A DNA stretch of 10,165 bases from Candidatus Dormiibacterota bacterium (GTDB lineage: Bacteria > Chloroflexota > Dormibacteria > Aeolococcales > Aeolococcaceae), in the NCBI GenBank assembly GCA_003135255.1, contig PLAX01000139.1, forward strand, positions 35,136-45,300, written 5' to 3'. The notes below the pieces were generated by a model. The model worked only from the letters and a program-made list of their open reading frames with translations, had not been told where the DNA came from and did no database searches. The position numbers and the translations under genes are program-made. Below are positions 1 to 6,208 of this stretch, piece after piece. Every line of letters begins with the position of its first letter. Position 1 is the stretch's first letter.

Positions 1-153
1 CGGGAGCTCTCGATGCGGCACGACATCGCCGCGCGGACGGCGTCCATCCCAGGGCCCAACCGGCAACTCGGGTGGCATCCCGCCGCCCGGACGGAGGCGT
101 CCGTCAGAGCCGGTCGTCCGCAGCCTGCAGCAACCACGGGTGAGGCCGCCTGA
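1..153 (+). CDS. Possible 3' end of an unidentified gene (partial)
   Basis: Reading frame 1 is open from the left edge to a TGA at 151-153, giving about 50 residues ending in TTGEAA. The first 36 or so codons have G or C at nearly every third position, as in the real genes here, while the last dozen do not. I recognise no motif. The same base periodicity would also fit a minus-strand gene starting at ATG 47-45 (MDAVRAAMSC...) and running off the left edge, although no Shine-Dalgarno sequence precedes that ATG. The direction is therefore unsettled and this is a weak call. Confidence 0.25.
   Translation, partial: RELSMRHDIAARTASIPGPNRQLGWHPAARTEASVRAGRPQPAATTGEAA
88..103. repeat. Inverted repeat CGGACG-GAGG-CGTCCG
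   Basis: A perfect 6-bp inverted repeat has a GAGG centre. A related near-palindrome, GGACG-G-CGTCC, lies at 35-45, and a further CGTCCG lies at 115-120. The cluster sits about 100 bases upstream of the aldo/keto reductase. It could be a hairpin at the end of the left-edge gene, an operator, or chance in GC-rich DNA. Confidence 0.25.
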
Positions 154-183
154 TGGGCGGAGAGCCCGTGGGGAGTGCGGGAA

Positions 184-205
184 TCTTCGGGCTTCAGCCC
201 GGAGA
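184..205 (+). promoter_or_regulatory. Stem-loop covering the ribosome binding site of the ATG at 208
   Basis: Bases 184-192 pair with 197-205 (9 bp including one G-U, core CGGGC/GCCCG) around a TTCA loop. The 3' arm contains most of the GGAGAGG at 201-207 that directly precedes the ATG at 208. If translation starts there, the hairpin would mask the binding site. If it starts at GTG 175, the hairpin is inside the coding region. Structure is seen by eye only. Confidence 0.3.
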
Positions 206-207
206 GG

Positions 208-1218
208 ATGTCAACTCGCCCGTCCGCCGTCCCCGGGTCTATCGTCATCAAAGTGCAGACGGTGTCGTTGGGACGCGGCGGGCCCTCGGTGAGCCGGATC
301 GGGCTGGGCATGGCCGCCCTCGGACGGCCCGCGTACATCACCACCGGCCGCGCCGCCGACTTCGGCGAGGATCGCTCCGAGGGAGCCTTCCGCCGCCGGA
401 GCTGGGAGGTCCTGGACGCCGCCTATGCGGCGGGGATCCGCTACCTCGACTGCGCCCGGTCCTATGGCTCAGCCGAGGCGTTCGTGGCCGGCTGGCTGGC
501 GCGGATCAGGCCGGACGATGTCGTGGTCGGCTCCAAGTGGGGCTACACCTATGTCGGCGGCTGGGACCCGGCAGCGGCGGTGCACGAGGTCAAGGACCAC
601 TCCCTGACCACATTCGAGCGCCAGCACGCCGAGAGCCGCGCCCTGCTGGGTACCCATCTCCGCCTCTACCAGGTCCATTCCGCGACGCTGGACTCCGGCG
701 TGCTCGAGAACAGGGTTCTCCACGAGACCCTGGCACGCCAGCGCGATCTCGGCCTCGGGCTCGGGATCACGACCTCCGGGCCCTCCCAGGCCGACACCAT
801 CCGGCGCGCGCTGGAGATCCGCAGCGGAGGCGAGCCGCTCTTCGGCGCCGTGCAGGCGACCTGGAATCTGCTCGAGCCGTCGGTGGAGCCCGCGCTGGCC
901 GAGGCCGCCCAGGCGGGGTGGGCGGTGATCGTCAAGGAGGCGGTCGCCAACGGGAGGTTGACCGCCCGCGGAGACGCCGGGACGCCGGGGTCCGCGCTGG
1001 GAGATGCGGCGGAGGCGGCGGGGACCAGTTCCGACGCGCTCGCCATCGCGGCGGCGCTCGCCAGGCCGTGGGCCTCAGTGGTGCTGAGCGGCGCCGCAAC
1101 CGTCGATCAGCTGCAGAGCAACCTGAGGGCCGACGGCCTGCGAGTCCCGGCCCTTCCCGACCTCGCGGAGCGGCCGGTCGACTACTGGGGACGGCGGTCG
1201 CGGCGCGCCTGGCTGTGA
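208..1218 (+). CDS. Aldo/keto reductase family oxidoreductase
   Basis: This is a predicted cytosolic NAD(P)H-dependent carbonyl reductase of the aldo/keto reductase TIM-barrel superfamily. The substrate cannot be told from sequence. The N-terminal pattern SLGRGGPSVSRIGLG is typical of the family. All four catalytic residues can be placed, counting from ATG 208: Asp81 and Tyr86 in DCARSYG, Lys110 in VVGSKWGY, and His157 in YQVHSA. Residues near 280-310 (ALAIAAALARPWASVVLSGA) match the C-terminal region before the cofactor-binding end. The start is uncertain. GTG 175 has GGAGAG ten bases upstream. ATG 208 has a very close GGAGAGG. GTG 253 fits the family N-terminus best but lacks a Shine-Dalgarno sequence. 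At 336 residues from ATG 208 the length is normal. The gene converges on der with 34 bases between stops and no partner gene is nearby. Confidence 0.9.
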   Translation: MSTRPSAVPGSIVIKVQTVSLGRGGPSVSRIGLGMAALGRPAYITTGRAADFGEDRSEGAFRRRSWEVLDAAYAAGIRYLDCARSYGSAEAFVAGWLARIRPDDVVVGSKWGYTYVGGWDPAAAVHEVKDHSLTTFERQHAESRALLGTHLRLYQVHSATLDSGVLENRVLHETLARQRDLGLGLGITTSGPSQADTIRRALEIRSGGEPLFGAVQATWNLLEPSVEPALAEAAQAGWAVIVKEAVANGRLTARGDAGTPGSALGDAAEAAGTSSDALAIAAALARPWASVVLSGAATVDQLQSNLRADGLRVPALPDLAERPVDYWGRRSRRAWL

Positions 1219-1224
1219 TCCGGG

Positions 1225-1241
1225 CTCGCGGTCACGCGGAG
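1225..1241. terminator. Weak GC hairpin between convergent genes
   Basis: CTCGCG (1225-1230) can pair with CGCGGAG (1235-1241, one bulged G) around GTCA. It sits in the 34-base gap between the stop of the aldo/keto reductase (1218) and the stop of der (1253). There is no T-run on either side, so it is at best a weak bidirectional terminator. Confidence 0.18.
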
Positions 1242-1252
1242 GGCCGGCCTGC

Positions 1253-2668
1253 TCAGCCCTCGCTGTCGGCGCGGCGGCGGACCACCATGTGGAGCTGCAC
1301 CCCGGCAAAGCCAAAGACGGCGCGGATCCGGTTCTCCAGGTACCGCTGGTACGAGAAGTGGAGCAGCTCCGGATCGTTGACGAAGAGGACCACGGTGGGG
1401 TTGGGCGAGCTCGCCTGGGCGCAGTAGAGGATCTTGACCCGACGTCCACGGTGCATCGCCGGCGGGTGGCTGGTCACCGCCTCCCGCAGCACCTGGTTGA
1501 GCGCCGCGGTCGGCATCCGGGTCGCCCGTGCGTCCGCCACCTGCTGGGCGGTGTCCAGCACCTTGGCCACATTGCGCCCGAGCAGGGCGCTCACCGTCAG
1601 CACCGGGGCGCCCGGAACGAAGTCGAAGGCGGCGGAGATCTTGGTCAGGGTCTCCGGGTCGACGCGGTCCTCCTGGGGCACCAGGTCCCATTTGTTGGCG
1701 ATGACGACCACGCCCTTGCCGGCATCCGCGGCGTAACCGGCGATGTGCCGGTCCTGGGCCACCACCCCCTCCGAGGTGTCGACCACGACCAGCGCCACGT
1801 CGCTGCGCTCCAGGGCCCGCATGGCCCGGAGCAGGCTGTAATGCTCGATGTCGGTGGTGACCACACCCCGGCGGCGGATGCCCGCGGTGTCGACCAGCCG
1901 GATCTGGTGGCCGCCATGCTCGAGCAGGGTGTCGACCGCATCCCGGGTGGTTCCGGCCACAGATGACACCAACGCGCGCTCCTCCCCCACCAGGTAGTTG
2001 AGCAGCGACGATTTGCCGACGTTGGGGCGGCCGATGATGGCGATCCGCAGCTCGTCGACCCTCTCCTGGGCCTCGCCCTCGGCCGGGGGCAGCCGGTCCA
2101 CCACCTCGTCGAGCAGGTCGCCGGTATCGGTGCCGGTGAGCGCCGAGATCAACCGCGGCTCACCGAGGCCGAGGCGGTACAGCTCGTGGGCGTAGTAGGG
2201 GTCGGCGGGCGAGTCCGCCTTGTTGCCGACGAGGATCACGGGCTTGCCGCCGGTGCGCAGGATCGCGGCGACGTCCTCGTCGAGACCCGTCACCCCGGCG
2301 CGGACATCGACCATGAGGATGCAGAGGTCAGCCTCCTCGATGGCGATCCTCGCCTGCTGCTGGGTGCCCCGGGTCAGCTCGGCGATGCCCGGGTCCTCGG
2401 AGATCAGGGCGGGGTCGAGGCCGGCGGTGTCGACCAGGGTGAAGCGTCGCCCGCGCCATTCGGCCACCCCGTACAGGCGGTCCCGGGTGAGCCCGGCGGT
2501 CTCGTCGACGATGGCGTGCCGCTGCCCGGTCAGCCGGTTGAAGAGGGTCGACTTCCCGACGTTGGGCCGGCCCACGATGGTGACGATGCCGCTCACCGGG
2601 CCCAGGGCGGCGTCGTCGCGGTACCGGCGGCTGCGCCGGTTGCGGACCGACCCCGCGGGCGGGCTCAC
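1253..2668 (-). CDS. der: Ribosome biogenesis GTPase Der (EngA)
   Basis: Der is an essential double GTPase that acts in maturation of the 50S ribosomal subunit. Two G domains in tandem are visible: GRPNVGKST (33-41), DTAGL (80-84) and NKAD (149-152) in the first, and GRPNVGKSS (213-221), DTAGI (260-264) and NKWD (325-328) in the second. A KH-like C-terminal domain follows from about residue 375. At 471 residues it is full length. The GTG start at 2668-2666 overlaps the upstream M67 stop as GTGA, which favours this start by translational coupling. It gives a basic 26-residue extension (NRRSRRYR) before the first conserved strand. A second GTG at 2596 would remove this extension. The gene is last in the minus-strand block. 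Identity is very secure and only the exact start is open. Confidence 0.97.
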   Translation of the reverse strand: MSPPAGSVRNRRSRRYRDDAALGPVSGIVTIVGRPNVGKSTLFNRLTGQRHAIVDETAGLTRDRLYGVAEWRGRRFTLVDTAGLDPALISEDPGIAELTRGTQQQARIAIEEADLCILMVDVRAGVTGLDEDVAAILRTGGKPVILVGNKADSPADPYYAHELYRLGLGEPRLISALTGTDTGDLLDEVVDRLPPAEGEAQERVDELRIAIIGRPNVGKSSLLNYLVGEERALVSSVAGTTRDAVDTLLEHGGHQIRLVDTAGIRRRGVVTTDIEHYSLLRAMRALERSDVALVVVDTSEGVVAQDRHIAGYAADAGKGVVVIANKWDLVPQEDRVDPETLTKISAAFDFVPGAPVLTVSALLGRNVAKVLDTAQQVADARATRMPTAALNQVLREAVTSHPPAMHRGRRVKILYCAQASSPNPTVVLFVNDPELLHFSYQRYLENRIRAVFGFAGVQLHMVVRRRADSEG

Positions 2669-3108
2669 GGTTGGCTGGCCTCCAGCTGCAGCGCGATGGG
2701 TTCCAGGCCGGCCGCCTCGTCGTCGCGACCGAAGGCGTTCAGATCGCCGCTCCCGCCGGCCACGGTGTTGACGATCAGGTAGGCATAGTCCGCCCAGGAG
2801 CGGTCAGAGTCGAGCTGCGAGGGGCGCGCGGGGTGGTCGGGGTGGCTGTGCCAGAAGCCCACCGTGTCCAGTCCGCGAGCCCGGGCACTGCGGTCGGCGG
2901 CCTGGATGTCGGCCGGGTCCATGTCGTAGCGGTCGGCCAGCCTCTCGGTCCAGAGGTTGCGTGCGGAGGTGGCCTCCTGGACCAGGACGGCATCCCCCTC
3001 GTACCTGCCGATCAGGACTCCGCAGCCCTCGTGGGGATGGGCGGCCTCGGCGAGGCGCCCGATGGTCGCGTGGGCGGTGGCGGAGAGGCGCACGGCGAGG
3101 ACGCTCAC
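2665..3108 (-). CDS. M67/JAMM family zinc metalloprotease (Mec-type)
   Basis: This is a JAB1/MPN (JAMM) domain protease of the bacterial M67 type, a family that cleaves isopeptide or peptide bonds next to ubiquitin-like sulfur carriers such as CysO. Counting from GTG 3108, the metal and catalytic residues are all present: Glu27 in HPHEGCG, His87 and His89 in WHSHPDHP, Ser97 and Asp100 in PSQLD. RYDMDPADIQAADR before the HxH is typical of the CysM-linked subgroup. The 147-residue length is normal. The frame remains open to a GTG at 3240, adding 44 low-complexity, Arg-rich residues that do not look coded, so I prefer 3108 although its Shine-Dalgarno sequence is poor. Its stop overlaps the der start. 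No CysO/MoaD-like partner is visible here, so the true substrate is unknown. Confidence 0.88.
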   Translation of the reverse strand: MSVLAVRLSATAHATIGRLAEAAHPHEGCGVLIGRYEGDAVLVQEATSARNLWTERLADRYDMDPADIQAADRSARARGLDTVGFWHSHPDHPARPSQLDSDRSWADYAYLIVNTVAGGSGDLNAFGRDDEAAGLEPIALQLEASQP

Positions 3109-3139
3109 GGCGCCAGCCCGGGGAGACGCACGGTCAGCT

Positions 3140-3159
3140 GGCTCACGGCGGTGTGAGCC
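3140..3159 (-). promoter_or_regulatory. Stem-loop in the leader of the M67 gene
   Basis: A perfect 7-bp stem (GGCTCAC/GTGAGCC) encloses a 6-base loop. It lies 31 bases upstream of the proposed GTG start at 3108, inside the roughly 110-base leader that would follow a start at the GATAAT element (3226-3231). It matches no riboswitch I know. It could be a translational or attenuation element, or part of a longer N-terminal coding region if the protein starts at 3240. Confidence 0.3.
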
Positions 3160-3225
3160 CGTAAGTCCTTTCCGAGACGCGGCGCGACGATCGCGAGTTG
3201 GGGGTGGGAACCGGGCATCCCGGCC

Positions 3226-3231
3226 ATTATC
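3226..3231 (-). promoter_or_regulatory. Possible -10 element (GATAAT) for M67-der
   Basis: On the minus strand GATAAT within CAGTGATAATGG is a 5/6 match to TATAAT in otherwise very GC-rich DNA. It lies in the 181-base gap between the 74-residue gene and the M67 start. No convincing -35 hexamer is seen 16-18 bases upstream. If real, M67-der can be transcribed separately from the enolase group. Confidence 0.35.
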
Positions 3232-3289
3232 ACTGAGCACCGGCTACGGGCCACCACCAGGGCGCCCTCCGCCGGGCCGCGGCGACGGC

Positions 3290-3514
3290 TCAGTCGGCGG
3301 CTGCGGAAGCTCCCATCCGGAATCCGGCGTTGCCCTTGCGCGCGTCCGAGAAGAGGGCGATGACCCCACTCGGGCGGAGGTGGATGGGGCCGTCGTCACC
3401 CGGAAGCTCGACGAAACCCGCCTCGCCGGGCTTGGCCTGGAGCGCGGCCAGGGTCTCTGCGACGGAGAGCCGCACCGCGGCGTCCGAGCCGTTGACGAAC
3501 CGGATGATGGTCAT
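3290..3514 (-). CDS. Small 74-residue protein of unknown function
   Basis: I do not recognise this protein. It begins MTIIRFVNGSDAAVRLSV and has a second strand-like block, GFVELPGDDGPIHLRP, followed by SGVIALFSD. A short helix-like segment (AETLAALQAKP) separates them. This suggests a compact mixed alpha/beta fold with no signal peptide or membrane segment and no cysteine. The layout loosely recalls the small actinobacterial DUF3107 proteins, but that is only an impression. The C-terminus ends GASAAAD, without the Gly-Gly of a ThiS/MoaD/CysO sulfur carrier. The start is well supported: GAGGAG (3529-3524) lies nine bases before ATG 3514, and the gene follows the PLP enzyme stop by only 13 bases, so it is probably co-translated with the enolase group. 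Confidence 0.75.
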   Translation of the reverse strand: MTIIRFVNGSDAAVRLSVAETLAALQAKPGEAGFVELPGDDGPIHLRPSGVIALFSDARKGNAGFRMGASAAAD

Positions 3515-3527
3515 CTGGAGGTGCTCC

Positions 3528-4817
3528 TCACTTGCTTGCCGGGCCCATGGTACCCGCCACCCTGTCCAGCGCCGCCCGCAGCTCGCCGGTGAGGTCCTCG
3601 ATCTCCTCGATGCCGACCGAGAAGCGCAGCAGGCCGTCGCCGATGCCGAGGGACCGGCGCTGGGCCGGGCTCAGCCCCCGGTGCGAGCTGAGCGCGGGAT
3701 GGCTGACGGTGGTCGCCACATCACCGAGTGAGGGTGCGAGCCGGATCTCGGGGAGGGCCCGGAGCAGCAGATCGGCCTGCTCGCGCCCGCCGAGGTCAAG
3801 TGCCAGCATCGACCCCCGTCCCTGCGGCAGCAGCCGTGCGGCCAGCGCCTCCTCCTCGGGGCTGCGCGATCCCGGGTAGTGGACGGCGGCGACCGCCGGA
3901 TGGGCGGTCGCGAGCTGGGCGAGGGCCGCGGCGCCGGCCGCACCGCGCTCGACGCGGAGCCCTGCGGTGCGCAGGCCGCGAAGGCTGAGGAAGGCGTCGA
4001 ACGGGGCCATCACCGCGCCCAGGAATCGGGAATGGGCGGCGAGCAGGTCGGCCGCCGCATGGCCTGCGCGGATCGCCACCGCTCCCCCCAGCACGTCCGC
4101 ATGCCCGGAGAGCTGTTTGCTCAGGCTCTCGACGACCACATCGGCTCCGAGCTCCAGGGGCCTGAGCAGGAAGGGCGTGGCGAAGGTGTTGTCGATGACG
4201 GTGGCGGCGCCGGCCGAACGGCAGAGCTCCACGAGGGCGGGGAGGTCCAGCAGCCCCATGAGCGGGTTGCCGATGATCTCCGCAACCACGCAGGCGACCT
4301 CCGACGTGAGCATTTTCCGGACCTGGTCGAGCTGTCGAGCCACCTCTCCCGGCGGCGGCAGGTCGACCATCACCGGCTCGACCCCGAGGGCCGCCAGCGG
4401 ACCCGCGAGCAGGCTCTCGCTGCCCCCGTAGCAGGGACGGAGGAGGACCACCCGGCGGCGTCCCGGCCCGACCAGGGTGCTGAGGGCGAGGAGGAGGGCT
4501 GCCTGGCCGCTGGAGGTGACCCGGCAGACCGGAGGATCGGGGAGCCCGTACCCCTCCAGCGCAATCAGCGCCTCCTCGAGCCGGTGCACGCTCGGGTTGC
4601 CGAAGCGGCGGTAGCCCCCGCGACCGGCAGCCATCGCCGCGTCGAGATCGGCGAGGTCGGGAAAGGCGTCGACCGAGGCGAGCGACGGAGGCTCGACCAG
4701 GGGGACGCCACCCGGCGCCGGATCCGGTGTCCCGGCCCGGGCGGCGACCGTGAGCGGGCTCGGCGGACGCGTCACCGCGTCACCGCCGTCGCCCCGGCCG
4801 CCCGCCGGGTTCGGCAT
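3528..4817 (-). CDS. Cys/Met metabolism PLP-dependent enzyme (trans-sulfuration family)
   Basis: This is a fold-type I PLP enzyme of the cystathionine gamma-synthase/lyase and methionine gamma-lyase family. It is cytosolic and acts on sulfur amino acids or their O-acyl homoserine precursors. Visible family marks are YRRFGNPS (69-76), a Tyr at 130 in CYGGSESLL, Asp209 in VIDNTFATP (pairs with the pyridine nitrogen), the PLP lysine Lys234 in ESLSKQLSGHADVLGG, and the substrate-carboxylate arginine in LLRFSVGIE near the C-terminus. At 429 residues it is slightly long because of a Pro/Gly-rich N-terminal 30 residues. The ATG (4817-4815) shares its A with the enolase stop (TGATG), which decides the start; the frame runs further upstream but only antisense to enolase codons. 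Which of synthase, gamma-lyase or beta-lyase it is cannot be settled from sequence. Confidence 0.92.
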   Translation of the reverse strand: MPNPAGGRGDGGDAVTRPPSPLTVAARAGTPDPAPGGVPLVEPPSLASVDAFPDLADLDAAMAAGRGGYRRFGNPSVHRLEEALIALEGYGLPDPPVCRVTSSGQAALLLALSTLVGPGRRRVVLLRPCYGGSESLLAGPLAALGVEPVMVDLPPPGEVARQLDQVRKMLTSEVACVVAEIIGNPLMGLLDLPALVELCRSAGAATVIDNTFATPFLLRPLELGADVVVESLSKQLSGHADVLGGAVAIRAGHAAADLLAAHSRFLGAVMAPFDAFLSLRGLRTAGLRVERGAAGAAALAQLATAHPAVAAVHYPGSRSPEEEALAARLLPQGRGSMLALDLGGREQADLLLRALPEIRLAPSLGDVATTVSHPALSSHRGLSPAQRRSLGIGDGLLRFSVGIEEIEDLTGELRAALDRVAGTMGPASK

Positions 4818-6109
4818 CAGTTGGCCTTGGGGGCTCGCGGAAAGGCGCCCGTGCCGGCGAAGACCGCGGAGCCGCCCAGCTCGCGCTCGATGCGCAGCAG
4901 CCGGTTGTACTTGGCGACCCGCTCCGACCGGGACGGCGCCCCGGTCTTGATCTGGCCGCCGTTGATGGCGACGACGAAGTCCGCGATGAAGGTGTCCTCG
5001 GTCTCCCCACTGCGGTGGCTGACCACCGGGTTGTAGCCGTGGGCACGCCCGAGGGCGACGGTCTGGAGGGTCTCGGTGAGGGTGCCGATCTGGTTGAGCT
5101 TGATCAGGACCGAGTTGGCCGCTCCCAGGTCGATCCCCTTCTGGAGGAGCTTGGCGTTGGTCACGAAGTTGTCGTCGCCGACCAGCTGGACGCGCTCGCC
5201 GAGCATCTTCGTCAGCAGCACCCAGCCGTCCCAGTCCTCCTCGGCCATGCCGTCCTCGAGCGAGACGATCGGGTAGCGGTCCACCCACGAGGTCCAGAAC
5301 TCGACCATCTCGACGGGCCCCAGCGTCCGCCCCTCGCCCTTGAGGACGTAGTGGCCGTCGTGGAAGAGTCCAGAGACGGCCGGGTCGAGCCCGATGCCCA
5401 CCTGCACGCCAGGGACGTAGCCGGCCTTGAGGATGGCCTCGACGAGCAACTCGACGGCCTCCTCGTTGTGCTTCAGGGAGGGGGCGAAGCCGCCCTCGTC
5501 ACCCTGCCCAGTGGCGTGCCCCTTGGCCTTGAGGACGGCGCGCAGCGCGTGGAAGCACTCGCTGCCGGCACGGAGGGCCTCCGCGAAGCTCGGCAGCCCG
5601 AGCGGGATGAACATGAACTCCTGGAAGTCCACCGAGGTCTGGGCGTGGGCGCCTCCATTGAGGCAGTTGAACTGGGGCACGGGGAGAGTGACGGCACCGA
5701 CGCCGCCGAGGTAGCGGTAGAGGGGAAGGCCGGTGGACTCGGCGGCGGCCCGCGCGCTGGCCAGGCTCACCCCGAGGATGGCGTTGGCGCCCAGCCGGCC
5801 CTTGTTCTCGGTGCCGTCCAGCTCGATGAGGCGAGCATCGAGCGCGCCCTGGTCGAGGGCGTCCATGCCGATCACCTCGGGGGCGATCAGCTCCACCACG
5901 TTGTTGACAGCGGTGAGGACGCCCTTGCCCCCGTACCGCGAGGCGTCGCCGTCGCGCAGCTCGACGGCCTCGTGGATGCCCGTGCTGGCCCCACTCGGGA
6001 CGATGGCCTGGCCCTCGAAGCCGCTGGCCAGCTCGACGTGAACCTCGACGGTCGGGTTGCCCCGGGAGTCGAGAACCTCTTGGGCGGAGATCGATTCAAT
6101 AAAGGTCAT
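4817..6109 (-). CDS. eno: Enolase (phosphopyruvate hydratase)
   Basis: Enolase converts 2-phosphoglycerate to phosphoenolpyruvate in glycolysis, in the cytosol. The 430-residue length is standard. Active-site residues are in place: the SGAS loop (39-42), His155 in GGAHA, Glu164 in FQEFM, Glu205 in GDEGGFAP, metal ligands Asp242, Glu285 (SLEDGM) and Asp312 (GDDNF), the catalytic base Lys337 (LIKLNQ), His365-Arg366-Ser367, and Lys388 (GGQIKTG). Two usually conserved spots differ: GLDPAVSGLF replaces the common DVAASEF-type stretch around Asp242, and DDNF replaces DDLF. Both are outside the ligand atoms. There is no Shine-Dalgarno sequence at ATG 6109; the sequence just upstream reads CTATCCTCCGACC. 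The gene is coupled to the PLP enzyme by TGATG and follows the RDD gene by 99 bases. Confidence 0.98.
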   Translation of the reverse strand: MTFIESISAQEVLDSRGNPTVEVHVELASGFEGQAIVPSGASTGIHEAVELRDGDASRYGGKGVLTAVNNVVELIAPEVIGMDALDQGALDARLIELDGTENKGRLGANAILGVSLASARAAAESTGLPLYRYLGGVGAVTLPVPQFNCLNGGAHAQTSVDFQEFMFIPLGLPSFAEALRAGSECFHALRAVLKAKGHATGQGDEGGFAPSLKHNEEAVELLVEAILKAGYVPGVQVGIGLDPAVSGLFHDGHYVLKGEGRTLGPVEMVEFWTSWVDRYPIVSLEDGMAEEDWDGWVLLTKMLGERVQLVGDDNFVTNAKLLQKGIDLGAANSVLIKLNQIGTLTETLQTVALGRAHGYNPVVSHRSGETEDTFIADFVVAINGGQIKTGAPSRSERVAKYNRLLRIERELGGSAVFAGTGAFPRAPKAN

Positions 6110-6115
6110 GGTCGG

Positions 6116-6146
6116 AGGATAGCCCCCCGGCCCTCCCCGACGTCAG
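6116..6146 (-). promoter_or_regulatory. Putative leaderless promoter of eno
   Basis: TATCCT (6121-6116) fits TANNNT and sits at -12 to -7 from the A of the enolase ATG, exactly where a -10 box would place transcription start at the ATG. CTGACG (6146-6141), a 4/6 match to TTGACA, lies 19 bases upstream. The absence of a ribosome binding site before the ATG supports a leaderless message. The assignment rests on pattern only. Confidence 0.4.
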
Positions 6147-6174
6147 GGGCAGAGGTCACCGGCAGGGGAGAGAG

Positions 6175-6192
6175 GGGCGGTCCACTCCGCCC
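6175..6192 (-). terminator. Stem-loop after the RDD gene
   Basis: GGGCGG (6175-6180) and CCGCCC (6187-6192) form a perfect 6-bp stem around a 6-base loop, 17 bases past the RDD stop. The downstream minus-strand sequence is C-rich rather than T-rich, so termination would be weak. It could still partly separate RDD from enolase transcription. Confidence 0.25.
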
Positions 6193-6208
6193 GGCAGCGA
6201 AACCGCCG

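Noticed and set aside
3290..3514. CysO/MoaD/ThiS-type sulfur carrier
   Set aside because: The protein is of similar size and near an M67 protease but lacks the C-terminal Gly-Gly and the usual ubiquitin-like pattern.
4818..5288. Extension of the PLP enzyme frame upstream to 5288 (586 residues)
   Set aside because: The extra 157 residues lie within enolase on the same strand in another frame and are Arg/Gly/Pro-rich without domain character. The TGATG junction gives a natural start at 4817.
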